Notes: generated from the letters alone by a model not told the origin. A stretch of DNA of 61,824 nt from Halodesulfovibrio sp. (GCA_003252375.1 QKEJ01000175.1:1-61824), one strand, 5' to 3'. Numbered from the stretch's first letter, positions 17,033 to 26,129 are shown. Numbers and translations: made by a program.

Positions 17033-17734
17033 CTAATAGCTCACGGTACGCATGAAATGCTTGTTGTACTGCGTGATGGTAAAGGAAACCACCAGCGAAA
17101 TGGACAGGTATATCAGCGTGGCCACGCTCATGGCCTCAAAGGCGCGGAAGGAGTAGGACTCGATCTGCTTGGCCATGTAGAGCAGCTCCGCCACGCCGAT
17201 GGTCATGCACAGTGCGGAGTTCTTGAGCAGGTTGAGCGCCTGGGAGATGAGCGGCGGAATGATGATGCGGAACGCCTGCGGAAGGATGACGTAGCGCATG
17301 GCCTGTACAAAGGAGAGGCCGCAGGCGCGGGACGCCTCGAGCTGGGTGCGCGGAATGGAATTGATGCCCGAGCGGATTTCCTCGGCAATGAAGGCGGAGG
17401 TATAGACGGTCAGCGCAATGACTCCGGCCGCGAACTCGAAATCATGGTCATAGAGCCAGTCGAGTGCGAACCGGGGCAGTAGCCCGTCCGACCCGAAGTA
17501 CCAGAAGAAAATCTGCACCAGCAGGGGCGTGTTCCGGAAGAATTCCGTGTAGATCGCCGTAAACCAGACAAAGGGCTTGAAGCGGGTCAGACGCATGACC
17601 GCCAGCAGCGTACCGATGCACATGGCGAAAAAGAGCGATACCGCCGAAATCTGACAGGTAACCTTTACGCCGCTCAATATCCAGTCGAGGTACTCCCCGG
17701 AAAGGACTACATTCCATTGAAAATCGTAATTCAA
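17033..17734 (-). CDS. Polar amino acid ABC transporter permease (GltJ/HisQ type), TTG start
   Basis: This 233-residue permease pairs with the one at 16330. It shows the N-terminal LNYDFQWNVV segment, the YTEFFRNTPLLVQIFFWYFG periplasmic motif and the EAA loop EASRACGLSFVQAMRYVILPQA. I place the start at a TTG (17734), which is preceded by CGAGG at proper spacing. The next upstream option, a GTG at 17779, lies inside an inverted repeat and has no ribosome-binding site. TTG plus the hairpin at 17769-17798 fit a gene that is made in smaller amounts than the upstream binding protein. Only 4 bp separate it from the next permease. Confidence 0.88.
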   Translation of the reverse strand: MNYDFQWNVVLSGEYLDWILSGVKVTCQISAVSLFFAMCIGTLLAVMRLTRFKPFVWFTAIYTEFFRNTPLLVQIFFWYFGSDGLLPRFALDWLYDHDFEFAAGVIALTVYTSAFIAEEIRSGINSIPRTQLEASRACGLSFVQAMRYVILPQAFRIIIPPLISQALNLLKNSALCMTIGVAELLYMAKQIESYSFRAFEAMSVATLIYLSISLVVSFTITQYNKHFMRTVSY

Positions 17735-17768
17735 GACAGGCCTCGAAACATGCAAGAGGGAACAAAAT

Positions 17769-17798
17769 GCGGGGAGCACGCACCAGCGCGCTCCCCGC
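17769..17798 (-). terminator. Intercistronic hairpin (attenuator or RNA stabiliser) after the binding-protein gene
   Basis: Nine-base perfect arms (GCGGGGAGC/GCTCCCCGC) with a 12-base loop lie between the binding-protein gene and the first permease and are followed on the minus strand by ATTTTGTTCC. Such hairpins after solute-binding protein genes often give partial termination or protect the upstream message, raising binding protein over permease. Confidence 0.65.
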
Positions 17799-17813
17799 TT
17801 TCAAACGGGAAAA

Positions 17814-18626
17814 CTAGGGCCACAGTTCCATGGTCCAGGTCAGGGGCATGTAGTACTTGGTGTCAGGACCGAGCCACTTGTCGTAGATGGTCTTGTACTC
17901 GCCGGAACGCCACATGTCGTTCAGGGACTTGTTGATGAAATCGCGGAAATCGGAATCGTTTTCGGCAATGCCCATACCGTAGGGCTCTGCGGAGATGGCG
18001 TCGCCCACGATGGCCCACTTGGCCGGTTCGGGGTCGGAGCCCTTCAGCCCCACCAGGATCACGGAGTCGGTGGTCACGGCATGCGCCTTGCCCTGCTTCA
18101 GAGCCAGCATGGCCTGCGGGTATTCGTCAAAGGAGAGCACCTTGCAGTCGGGCTGGGCAGCCTGAATGTTCTTTTCGGAAGTGGAGCCCTTGACGGTGGC
18201 AACGCGCTTGCCCTTCAGGTCGGCAACGGACGTGATGCCGGAATCGGCGGCAACCAGCAGCTTCTGACCGTCCATGAAGTAGGTGATGGAGAAGTCGATG
18301 ACTTCGTCGCGCTCATGCTTGTGAGTCATGGTAGCGGCGGCGATGTCAACGGACCCCTGGGTCACCATGGGAATACGGGTGGAGGAGGTCACGGTCTTCA
18401 GTTCCAGACCGACGCCGAGCTTGTCGGCAAGGGCCTTGCACAGGTCAACGTCAAAACCCACGAGCTGCTTGGTGGTTTCATCCACGAAACCGAAGGGGAC
18501 AACGGAGTCCTTCACGCCGCACACCAGAGTGCCACGGGTCTTGATTTCGTCGATCTTGCCGGCGAAGGCAACTGCGCTGGTCAGCACCAGGCAGAGAGCC
18601 ACTGCGATAAGTACAAAACGTTTCAT
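17814..18626 (-). CDS. Amino acid ABC transporter periplasmic binding protein
   Basis: The 270-residue protein has a signal peptide (MKRFVLIAVALCLVLTSAVAFA) and the SBP_bac_3 fold. VGFDVDLCKALADKLGVGLELK is the family signature, with SVDIAAATMTHKHERDEVIDFS in the ligand cleft and an inter-domain LKGKRVATVKGSTSEKNI region. It should capture a polar amino acid and deliver it to the two permeases. I chose the ATG at 18626, with GAGGAGA upstream, so that the protein begins with the signal peptide; a longer reading to 18668 adds a non-signal extension. It is second in the operon, after the ATPase gene. Confidence 0.92.
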   Translation of the reverse strand: MKRFVLIAVALCLVLTSAVAFAGKIDEIKTRGTLVCGVKDSVVPFGFVDETTKQLVGFDVDLCKALADKLGVGLELKTVTSSTRIPMVTQGSVDIAAATMTHKHERDEVIDFSITYFMDGQKLLVAADSGITSVADLKGKRVATVKGSTSEKNIQAAQPDCKVLSFDEYPQAMLALKQGKAHAVTTDSVILVGLKGSDPEPAKWAIVGDAISAEPYGMGIAENDSDFRDFINKSLNDMWRSGEYKTIYDKWLGPDTKYYMPLTWTMELWP

Positions 18627-18694
18627 GCCTAATCTCCTCACGAGTAGTCTGTTTGGGGCGTGCACCATGCTGCGCCCGAGTCCATACGCTATGC

Positions 18695-19423
18695 TTAAAG
18701 GATTTCCTTGAGAAACGCCTTCGTGCGTTCATGCTGGGGATTGGTGAAGAAATGTTCGGGCGTGCCCTCCTCCACGATGGCGCCGCCATCCATGAAGATA
18801 ACCCGGTCCGCGACCTCGCGGGCAAAGCCCATTTCGTGGGTGACGCACAGCATGGTCATGCCGTCGCGGGCAAGATCCTTCATGGCGTTGAGCACTTCGT
18901 TGATCATTTCGGGGTCCAGCGCGGAGGTGGGCTCGTCAAAGAGCATCACCTTGGGCTTCATGGCAAGAGCTCGGGCAATGGCCACGCGCTGCTGCTGCCC
19001 GCCGGAAAGTTCCACCGGAAATTTCTTGGCCTGATCGTGGATGCCCACGCGGGCAAGCAGTTCCATGGCAATGGATTCCGCCTGGCTCTTGGGCATCTTG
19101 CGCACCTTGATGGGGGCAAGAGTCACGTTCTGGAGCACGGTGAGATGGGGATAGAGGTTGAACTGCTGGAAGACCATGCCCACTTCGGTCCGCAGCTCGT
19201 TCACATCCACGCCCTTGTCATAGATGTTCCTGCCTTCCAGCAGGATCTCGCCCTTCTGGATTTCCTCCAGACGGTTGATGCAGCGGATGAAGGTCGACTT
19301 GCCCGACCCCGAGGGGCCGCAGATGACCAGCACCTCCCCCTTCTCAATGCTTTCGTTCACATTCTTGAGAACATGAAAGTCGCCGTACCACTTGTGAATA
19401 TCCTTGATCTCGATCATCGCCAT
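18695..19423 (-). CDS. Polar amino acid ABC transporter ATP-binding protein (GlnQ/HisP type)
   Basis: The 242-residue ATPase has all expected motifs: Walker [11 protein letters not shown] (about residues 34-43), the Q-loop in [19 protein letters not shown], the signature [15 protein letters not shown], Walker [15 protein letters not shown], and the H-loop [11 protein letters not shown]. The sequence is typical of the HisP/GlnQ subfamily. It is the first gene of the operon, ahead of the binding protein, so transcription should start in the 498 bp region upstream. The start could be the first Met or the Met two codons later (MIEIKDI); neither has a strong ribosome-binding site. Confidence 0.94.
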   Translation of the reverse strand: MAMIEIKDIHKWYGDFHVLKNVNESIEKGEVLVICGPSGSGKSTFIRCINRLEEIQKGEILLEGRNIYDKGVDVNELRTEVGMVFQQFNLYPHLTVLQNVTLAPIKVRKMPKSQAESIAMELLARVGIHDQAKKFPVELSGGQQQRVAIARALAMKPKVMLFDEPTSALDPEMINEVLNAMKDLARDGMTMLCVTHEMGFAREVADRVIFMDGGAIVEEGTPEHFFTNPQHERTKAFLKEIL

Positions 19424-19921
19424 GATGAAAAACCTGTTCTTTCCTCATAATCAGCGATTCTGCGCACAGTGCGAGAATCCGGTACATGAACCCGTAAACA
19501 ATTTGGCAAAAAAGAAGCTGTGCACAAGCGCACAGTTTCGAGTCGATACACGTCCGCCAAATCCGGATTTCGACGAAATCCTCAGTTTACGGTGACAAAT
19601 CAGTGGAGTTTCGTTTTTTTAGACAAGCGCTTGCACCGCTGTCAAGCTAAACCTTTAACACTTTTGTTAAAAAGATCACTTTTCAACAGGTTATATGAAA
19701 AATTAGACATTCCAGACAGGAGAAGACATCTCCCTCATGGGCTGTTTATCCGCACAGCCCAAGCGTTTCAAGCAAGCCGGACAGTGCCCATCCCATTCCG
19801 CCGGACAGCCTTCCTGAACCATTCCAGACATCCGGGCCGGATGAAATGACAAAAACGCGCAACAAGACCACGCCCCCCGCATTGCAGACCGGCGCCGTCA
19901 CCTGTGCCGCAATGACAGCGG
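19424..19921. other. 498 bp intergenic region upstream of the amino acid ABC operon
   Basis: The stretch separates the start of the ABC operon from the 3' end of the small repeat-protein gene and must hold the operon promoter on the minus strand. Bases 19590-19720 are AT-rich. An inverted repeat CTGTGC/GCACAG lies at 19518-19535, and a 13-base string there (GCACAAGCGCACA) recurs in the AT-rich gap upstream of prmA's terminator near 15395. No open frame with a ribosome-binding site and no tRNA-like structure is visible. No sigma-70 box pair is good enough to name. Confidence 0.5.
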
Positions 19922-20206
19922 CTACGAATAGGTATCGATGATGGTTCCCTTGCCGCCGTAGGCCGCCCCCAGAACGGACGTCTGGAAATCATAATCACTG
20001 TTTGCGGAGGACGCACCGAACCGATTGGTTGCGCCGAACCGGTTGGTGTTCATGTAGCTCAGCGTCTTGGACACCACGGCCGCCCCAAAGGTCTGCCTGT
20101 CAACGGGAGCCGGCCCTGAAGAGGTGCCGTTCATGGTGTCCAGCGTCTTGGTCACCACGGCCGCCCCGAAGGTCTGCCTGTCCGTTATCCCACTCATGCC
20201 GTTCAT
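19922..20206 (-). CDS. Small internally repeated protein, function unknown
   Basis: This 94-residue protein is Ala-, Thr-, Asn- and Ser-rich and has no signal peptide. It contains two near-identical 18-residue units: DRQTFGAAVVTKTLDTMN (about 8-25) and DRQTFGAAVVSKTLSYMN (about 36-53). A doublet NRFGATNRFGAS and the C-terminus YDFQTSVLGAAYGGKGTIIDTYS follow. A very strong ribosome-binding site (AAGGAGGGGAG) precedes the ATG, which argues for good expression. I do not recognise a named family, though the low-complexity, leaderless style resembles small flagellum-associated proteins in related bacteria. A longer reading to 20305 is unlikely because the ribosome-binding site lies inside it. Confidence 0.65.
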   Translation of the reverse strand: MNGMSGITDRQTFGAAVVTKTLDTMNGTSSGPAPVDRQTFGAAVVSKTLSYMNTNRFGATNRFGASSANSDYDFQTSVLGAAYGGKGTIIDTYS

Positions 20207-20350
20207 GGTCTCCCCTCCTTGAACGAAGTGTGCACGTCGGATACTTGGGCACAGCATACCACACCACCGGAGCATTGGGTAGAACAAAGCGGGAATTATC
20301 ACCATGCAGCGCGGTCACAAACGGGAGGCTCGCTCCGATGGACGGACACG

Positions 20351-20375
20351 AAAAAGGGGCGCCCAAGGGCGCCCC
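20351..20375 (-). terminator. Rho-independent terminator of dut-argD
   Basis: Nine-base arms GGGGCGCCC/GGGCGCCCC with a two-base loop are followed on the minus strand by five T residues. It lies 34 bp beyond the argD stop. Confidence 0.88.
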
Positions 20376-20408
20376 GAAGTGTAGCGAATGACCGTCAACC
20401 GGTCCGGA

Positions 20409-21617
20409 TTATGCGGCTACATGCGCCTGCAGAAGCTCTTCAAGCGCAGCGGCGAAGGATTCCAGATCCTCCCGCGCAATGATCAGCGGGGGCACAAGGC
20501 GCAATACGCGTTCCTGCGTGAGGTTCAGCACAAAGCCCCTGTCCATCAGCGCCTGCCAGATGTCCTTGCCGGGGAAGGCGAGCACCACGCCGATCATCAA
20601 TCCCTTGCCGCGCACTTCGGCAATGGTTCCGGGCAGACGCTCACCCATGGCGCGGAACAGCCCCATGGCGTAGTTGCCCACGTCTTCGGCCCGTTCAGCC
20701 AGCTTTTCTTCCTGCATGATGTCCAGAACCTTGGCCGCCACGGCGGACAGAGTGGCGCCAGCACCAAAGGTGGTGGCATGGCTGCCGGGTTCGAAGCCCC
20801 GGGACACCTCGTCCGAGGTCATCATGGCGCCCATGGGCAGCCCGTTGGCCAGAGCCTTGGCCGAGGTGATGATGTCCGGCTGCAGGCCAAAGTGCTGAAA
20901 AGCCCAGAACCTGCCGGTACGGCACAGGCCGGTCTGGATTTCATCCACAATGAACAACACGCCCTTTTCGCGGCACAGGGCCTGAACCCCCTCCGCAAAC
21001 TCGGGCGACATGGGGCGTACGCCCCCTTCACCCTGAATCACCTCCACCATGACGGCAGCGGTCTGCGGGCCGATGGCGGCGCGCAGGGCGTCGAGATTGC
21101 CCCACTCCACCTGCGTGAATCCCTGCGGAATGGGAGCAAAGCCGTCCTGGAACTTGGCCTGCCCGGTGGCGGCCACAGTTGCCAGGGTGCGCCCGTGGAA
21201 GGCGCCGGTAAAGGTGATGATCTCCCCGGCGTCGCGATTCTGCACGCGCTGTGCGTACCGGCGCGCCAGCTTGATGGCGGCCTCGTTGGCCTCCGCACCG
21301 GAGTTGCAGAAGAAGACCTTGGTGAAATGGTTGGTGGCGAGCAGCTTTTCTGCAAGAACAAGCTGTTCTTCCTGGTAGAAAAGGTTGCTCACATGCACCA
21401 GCTTGCGTGCCTGTTCGGCGGCCACATCGGCCAGCTCGGGACGGCAATGCCCCACGTTGGTCACGGCAATGCCCGCGAGCAGGTCCACATATTCCCGGCC
21501 GTCGAAATCATACAGGCGTGCGCCGCTGGCATGCTTCACGGCAAGGGGATACCGCCCATAGGTGCGACACAACAATGCTTCTTCACGCTTCTTCAGGGCG
21601 TCCAAATTCGTACTCAT
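20409..21617 (-). CDS. argD: Acetylornithine/succinyldiaminopimelate-type aminotransferase
   Basis: The 402-residue protein is a class III PLP-dependent aminotransferase of the ArgD group. Visible features are FFCNSGAEANEAAIKLAR (cofactor phosphate site), TFTGAFHGRTLATVAATGQ, the VDEIQTGLCRTG segment with the PLP-binding Asp, and the Schiff-base lysine in TSAKALANGLPMGA. It converts N-acetylglutamate semialdehyde to N-acetylornithine in arginine synthesis, and often also serves lysine synthesis. I chose the ATG at 21617 (AGGA upstream). It follows dut by 62 bp on the same strand and ends in a strong terminator. Other class III enzymes (ornithine or GABA aminotransferases) are less likely by length and motifs. 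Confidence 0.88.
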   Translation of the reverse strand: MSTNLDALKKREEALLCRTYGRYPLAVKHASGARLYDFDGREYVDLLAGIAVTNVGHCRPELADVAAEQARKLVHVSNLFYQEEQLVLAEKLLATNHFTKVFFCNSGAEANEAAIKLARRYAQRVQNRDAGEIITFTGAFHGRTLATVAATGQAKFQDGFAPIPQGFTQVEWGNLDALRAAIGPQTAAVMVEVIQGEGGVRPMSPEFAEGVQALCREKGVLFIVDEIQTGLCRTGRFWAFQHFGLQPDIITSAKALANGLPMGAMMTSDEVSRGFEPGSHATTFGAGATLSAVAAKVLDIMQEEKLAERAEDVGNYAMGLFRAMGERLPGTIAEVRGKGLMIGVVLAFPGKDIWQALMDRGFVLNLTQERVLRLVPPLIIAREDLESFAAALEELLQAHVAA

Positions 21618-21679
21618 CAGATTCTGTCCTGCTGACCGTTGCACATCTGCAACACGGCTAAATGACCATGAGATGAAGC

Positions 21680-22189
21680 CTATACGGCTCCGGTATGTCC
21701 GAATCCCCCGGCACCCCGCACCGTGTCGCCAAGTTCCTCCACCACGGAGATGTCCGCCTGGAAGAATGGCTGGAACACGAGTTGGGCGATGCGCTCGCCG
21801 CGTGTGACACTGCGCACTTCTCCGGAGGTGTTCAGCAACGAAACAAAGATCTCACCGCGGTAGTCGGGATCGATGACGCCAACCCCCTGACTCACGGTAA
21901 GCCCCCGTTTCGTGCCGAGGCCGCTTCGCGAGTACACGAATCCCGCCACATTGAGCACTTCCGGCTCAATGGCTACGCCAACGGGTATGGCGCAGCGTTC
22001 TCCCGGCGGGATCGTGATCGTCTCCTCTGCAAAGCAGGCACGCAGGTCAAGGCCGGCCGACCACGGTGTGGCGTGCGCCAGACCGCATCCATCGGCACCG
22101 CAGGCATAGATAGCGGCCGCATCCCGAAGGAAGCGCACCCGCACACCTATCCGCTCCGGCCCTTTTGCTCCGCATGTTTCGCTTGTCAC
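21680..22189 (-). CDS. dut: dUTP diphosphatase, GTG start
   Basis: The 169-residue protein is a trimeric dUTPase, which hydrolyses dUTP to dUMP and pyrophosphate. All five motifs are present: 1 AGLDLRA, 2 RSGLGTKRGL, 3 GVGVIDPDYRGEI, 4 RGERIAQLVFQP and 5 RGAGGFGHTG. The GTG at 22189 is preceded by AGGAG at ideal spacing; the ATG alternatives upstream lack one. The first 20 residues extend beyond the core. It is followed by argD, and the two may share a promoter in the 275 bp divergent region shared with the glucan phosphorylase gene. Confidence 0.92.
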   Translation of the reverse strand: MTSETCGAKGPERIGVRVRFLRDAAAIYACGADGCGLAHATPWSAGLDLRACFAEETITIPPGERCAIPVGVAIEPEVLNVAGFVYSRSGLGTKRGLTVSQGVGVIDPDYRGEIFVSLLNTSGEVRSVTRGERIAQLVFQPFFQADISVVEELGDTVRGAGGFGHTGAV

Positions 22190-22375
22190 TGCCAAACTCC
22201 TGTGCAACATTGTAGCATTACCCATTCCGCACGTTTCCCTGCGGAAACGTACAGCCGGCGCGGGCCGGACTGGTTTCCAGACCGCGACGACCCGACTTTG
22301 ATATGCCAGAGCGGATATCAAGTAAAGAGATGTCACACCATTGCCGCACCAAGCTGGCACACACCAAACATCTCA

Positions 22376-22403
22376 TTGCGTGAACGGGGAATGGGACTAT
22401 ACT
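22376..22403 (+). promoter_or_regulatory. Sigma-70-type promoter for the glucan phosphorylase gene
   Basis: TTGCGT (22376-22381) and TATACT (22398-22403) are 16 bases apart. The -10 box matches five of six consensus positions and the start codon is about 60 bp downstream. Confidence 0.45.
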
Positions 22404-22464
22404 GATATGCGTCATGCGTATCGACGGCCCGGATTTCGCCAAGTGTCAATACGGAGGAACGTGA

Positions 22465-25029
22465 ATGCAGCCGCTCAAGGTTTTCAGCGTGGTACCCCGA
22501 CTGCCGGAAGGACTCGAAGGTCTGCGGGAGCTTGCCTACAATCTCTGGTTTTCCTGGAACGGAGAGATAGAAAGCCTCTTCGCACAGATCGATCAGGCCC
22601 TCTGGAAAGACACTGAGAAGAACCCGGTCCGCTTCCTGAACAGGCTGCCCCAGTCCAAGCTCGCTGAGCTGGCCAAGGACGACTTCTACCTCCAGCGGCT
22701 GAAGGAAGGGCTGCAGAAGGCCTCCAACTATCTTTCCCGCCCCTCTTCCCCGCTCCTCAAGGATGCCTCCCAGGAAAATCCGGCCCTGGTCTATTTCAGC
22801 TTCGAGTTCGGCATTTCGTCCTGCCTGCCCATCTATTCGGGCGGGCTGGGCATTCTTGCAGGCGACCACCTCAAGTCCGCCAGCGACCTGAACATCCCCC
22901 TTGTGGGCATGGGGCTGGCCTACAAGCAGGGATATTTCCGCCAGTATCTCACCCCGGACGGCTGGCAGCAGGAACGCTACCCGGACTACGACTTCGAGCA
23001 GATGCCCATTACCCGGGCCAAGCTGCCCAACGGCGATCCGGCCCGGTTCACCTTCATGGTGGGCTCCCACCCGCTGACCGTGCAGATATGGAAAGCCCAG
23101 ATCGGCAGAGTGCCCCTGTACCTGCTGGACACCAACCTTGCCGATAACCCGCCCGAACTGCGCGCCCTGACCTCCCGTCTCTACGGCGGGGACCTCGAGA
23201 TGCGCATCCAGCAGGAAATCCTCCTGGGCGTCGGCGGCATGAAGGCCCTTGAGGTGCTGAACCTGCACCCCAAGGTCATCCACATGAACGAAGGGCACTC
23301 CGCCTTTGCGGGCCTCGAACGGCTGCGCAGCTTCATGCGGCAGGGCCTGTCATTCGAAGCCGCGCAGGAGGTGGCGGCCTCCAGCTCAATCTTCACCACC
23401 CATACGCCCGTTCCCGCCGGAAACGACCGTTTCCCGGAAGACATGATGCGCCGCTACTTCGAAGGCTACGCCAACGATATCGGACTGGCCTTCAAGGTCT
23501 TCATGGCCCTCGGCAGGGAAAACCCGTTCAACGACGCCGAAGATTTCTGCATGACCGTGCTGGCGCTCAAGCTTTCCCGTTTCAGCAACGGAGTCTCCAA
23601 GCTCCACGGCCATGTGTCCCGCGACATGTGGAAGCAGGTATGGAACCAGTACCCCGTGGAGGACGTGCCCATAGGAGCCCTGACCAACGGCGTGCATGCC
23701 CCCACCTGGGTCGCCGACGACATCGGCCTGCTGAACGACCGCTACCTTGGCCCCAACTGGCGTGAAGACCCGGACTGCCAGCGCACATGGGGGCAGGTTT
23801 CCAACATCCCGGACGCCGAACTGTGGCGCACGCATGAACGGCTGCGCGCCCGGCTCATCGACTTTGCCCGCGCCCGCCTGCGTCGCCAGCTGGAAGCGCA
23901 GGGCGCCCGGCGCAAGGAATTGCAGCACGCAGACGAGGTGCTCAACCCAGAGGCGCTGACCATCGGCTTTGCCCGCCGCTTCGCCACATACAAACGGGCC
24001 AACCTGCTGCTCAAGGAACAGGACAAGCTGCTGCGGCTCATCGTGGACAAGAAGCGGCCCATCCAGTTCATCTTCGCCGGAAAGGCCCACCCGGCCGATA
24101 ACGGCGGAAAGCAGCTCATCAAGGACCTTATCGCCCTGTGCCGCACAGCGGAATGCCGCTTCAATCTGGTCTTCATCGAGGACTATGACATGGAAGTGGC
24201 CCAGCACATGATCTCCGGCTGCGACGTCTGGCTGAACAACCCCCGTCGCCCGCTGGAAGCCTGCGGCACCAGCGGCATGAAGGCCATGCTGAACGGGGTG
24301 CTCCAGTTCAGCACCCTGGACGGCTGGTGGGACGAAGCCTACAAGCCGGACAACAGTCTCGGCTGGGCCATCGGCAAGGGGGAGGAATACAACGATCCGG
24401 ACTATCAGGACTTCGTTGAAATCCAGACCCTGTACAACGTGCTGGAACATGAGATCATCCCGGAATTCTACGAGCGCGGCCATGGCGGCCTGCCCCGCGC
24501 CTGGATCAAGCGCATGAAACAGGCCCTGGTGGAACTGGGGCCCGAATTCAATTCACACCGCATGGTCTCCGACTATGTTTCCAAGACCTATGTACCGGCC
24601 TACGAGAACTACCTGCGCCTGAGTGAGGATGGTTTTGCCGCGGCCCGGGAACTGGCCGGATGGCGCATGGACATGATGACCAAGTGGAGCTCCGTGGAAA
24701 TCCGCAACGTGCAGGCCGGAGAATTCAAGCGCCTGTTCGTGGGAGAAGAGCTGGTCATCGAGGCGGATATCCACCTCAACGGCCTGTCCAAGGACCACAT
24801 TCTCGTGGAATCCTATTTTGGTCCTGTAAAGCAGGACGGCAGCTTTGCCTCCCGTAAGATTGCCGTCATGGAACCCGTGCAGGACCTCAAGGATGGCTGG
24901 GTCCGCTACAGGGGCGAAGCCACTCCGCCCGAGGCCGGACGATTCGGCTACACCGTGCGGGCCGTTCCCACCCATACCCATCTGCTGGACCCCCACTCGC
25001 TGGGACTCATCCGCTGGGCACAGCCCTGA
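22465..25029 (+). CDS. glgP: Alpha-glucan phosphorylase (GT35)
   Basis: The 854-residue enzyme belongs to the short bacterial/archaeal alpha-glucan phosphorylases, which release glucose-1-phosphate from glycogen or maltodextrins. It has the DUF3417-type N-terminus (residues 1-110: LRELAYNLWFSWNGEIESLF). The catalytic core starts at YFSFEFGISSCLPIYSGGLGILAGDHLKSASDL and continues through HMNEGHSAFAGLERL and FTTHTPVPAGNDRFP. The C-terminal PLP site (ACGTSGMKAMLNGVL, then DGWWDEAY) carries the Schiff-base lysine. A GGAGG precedes the ATG. No other glycogen gene is adjacent. It is followed 11 bp later by an orphan binding-protein gene. Confidence 0.92.
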   Translation: MQPLKVFSVVPRLPEGLEGLRELAYNLWFSWNGEIESLFAQIDQALWKDTEKNPVRFLNRLPQSKLAELAKDDFYLQRLKEGLQKASNYLSRPSSPLLKDASQENPALVYFSFEFGISSCLPIYSGGLGILAGDHLKSASDLNIPLVGMGLAYKQGYFRQYLTPDGWQQERYPDYDFEQMPITRAKLPNGDPARFTFMVGSHPLTVQIWKAQIGRVPLYLLDTNLADNPPELRALTSRLYGGDLEMRIQQEILLGVGGMKALEVLNLHPKVIHMNEGHSAFAGLERLRSFMRQGLSFEAAQEVAASSSIFTTHTPVPAGNDRFPEDMMRRYFEGYANDIGLAFKVFMALGRENPFNDAEDFCMTVLALKLSRFSNGVSKLHGHVSRDMWKQVWNQYPVEDVPIGALTNGVHAPTWVADDIGLLNDRYLGPNWREDPDCQRTWGQVSNIPDAELWRTHERLRARLIDFARARLRRQLEAQGARRKELQHADEVLNPEALTIGFARRFATYKRANLLLKEQDKLLRLIVDKKRPIQFIFAGKAHPADNGGKQLIKDLIALCRTAECRFNLVFIEDYDMEVAQHMISGCDVWLNNPRRPLEACGTSGMKAMLNGVLQFSTLDGWWDEAYKPDNSLGWAIGKGEEYNDPDYQDFVEIQTLYNVLEHEIIPEFYERGHGGLPRAWIKRMKQALVELGPEFNSHRMVSDYVSKTYVPAYENYLRLSEDGFAAARELAGWRMDMMTKWSSVEIRNVQAGEFKRLFVGEELVIEADIHLNGLSKDHILVESYFGPVKQDGSFASRKIAVMEPVQDLKDGWVRYRGEATPPEAGRFGYTVRAVPTHTHLLDPHSLGLIRWAQP

Positions 25030-25040
25030 TTGGCGGCACC

Positions 25041-26006
25041 ATGGACGAACGGGCACGTCACGGACACGGCATGATGCGAGGTGCCTTCCTTCCCACTGGA
25101 GCTCGCCTGCACGCTGGCCTTGCCCTGTCCCTGTGGTTCATCCTTTGTCTGTTCCTGCTGATTCCTGCAGAGCCAGGCACGGCCGGAGAGACGGACGCAA
25201 CGGACCGCAATTTCATATGGAGCAGAACGCTTCCCGAGGCTCCGCCGCCTCCGGGCACCCTGCGATTCGCCACGCTGGAGTGGCCTCCCTACATATCGCC
25301 GGACATTCCCGACAACGGGTATGTGGCGAACATCCTGCGCGAGATATTCATCCCGGCAGGCTACAAGCTGGAGCTGGTCTACCTGCCCTGGCAACGTGCC
25401 GTGCATTCCCTGCAGGATCCCAGCATCGCCGGCTACCTGCCGGAATACTACTCGCAGGAGCTTGAGAATGGCCGCTGCCTGCTTTCGGAAGGATTTCCCG
25501 GCGGTCCCATCACCTTTCTGTTCAAGCAGGGACGCATCCCCGACTTCTCTACTCTGCAGGCCCTCCGGAGCTACCGCATTGGTGTGGTTGAGGGCTACGT
25601 CAACTACCGTGCTTTTGACCAGGCCCAGTACCTGACCAAGGATTATGCCACGGACGACGTTAGCAACCTGCGCAAGCTGCTCGCGGGCAGAGTGGACCTC
25701 ATCATCGGTGACCCCCTCGTGCTGAACTATCTGTACAGTCAGCAACAGGGCGGCAATACCGAGCCCCTCTCCGTGCTCCACCCCTACCCGGAAATGAAGC
25801 AGTTCCACATCTGCTTCAACCCGAAGTACGACAATGCGGAACAGCTGCGAGCCCTGTTTTCCGAAGGACTCGCGGAAACACGCGCCAGCGGACGGCTGCA
25901 GGAACTGCATGACGCCGCTATGCAGACCTACATGCCCACCCTCATCCAGGGGGCCGAAAGGCCATCAAGGACTCCCGCCGCGACGCCAGCAACAGACCAT
26001 CCCTGA
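25041..26006 (+). CDS. Periplasmic SBP_bac_3-type substrate-binding protein (orphan)
   Basis: The 321-residue protein has a signal-anchor or signal peptide (about residues 24-45, ALSLWFILCLFLLIPAEPGTAG), then an SBP_bac_3 domain (PGTLRFATLEWPPYISPDIPDNGYVANILREIF ... VDLIIGDPLVLNYLYS). No ABC permease or ATPase lies beside it, so it may act alone as a sensor-type periplasmic protein, as many such 'transporter substrate-binding domain' proteins seem to in Desulfovibrio-like bacteria. The C-terminus ends in a Pro/Thr/Ala-rich tail. The start is uncertain: the ATG at 25041 is 11 bp from the phosphorylase stop, but an internal MMRGAF would place the signal peptide more conventionally. Confidence 0.8.
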   Translation: MDERARHGHGMMRGAFLPTGARLHAGLALSLWFILCLFLLIPAEPGTAGETDATDRNFIWSRTLPEAPPPPGTLRFATLEWPPYISPDIPDNGYVANILREIFIPAGYKLELVYLPWQRAVHSLQDPSIAGYLPEYYSQELENGRCLLSEGFPGGPITFLFKQGRIPDFSTLQALRSYRIGVVEGYVNYRAFDQAQYLTKDYATDDVSNLRKLLAGRVDLIIGDPLVLNYLYSQQQGGNTEPLSVLHPYPEMKQFHICFNPKYDNAEQLRALFSEGLAETRASGRLQELHDAAMQTYMPTLIQGAERPSRTPAATPATDHP

Positions 26007-26129
26007 CCGCGTCCCGCCGATGCTCCCCGCCCCATGCGCGCGGCCCTCTGACATGCGGGCTGCCCTTACCGCTTGCCTTCACGAAGGCGATGGTCTACCA
26101 GAAATGCCAATTCCACGCAGGAGGCACAC

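Noticed and set aside
20351-20375. A CRISPR-type or tandem repeat unit at the GC hairpin after argD
   Set aside because: It is a single terminator hairpin with a T-run; no repeat spacing exists.
24500-25029. Overlapping minus-strand frame at the end of glgP
   Set aside because: The plus strand is a clear phosphorylase C-terminus; the minus frame has no domain or start signal.
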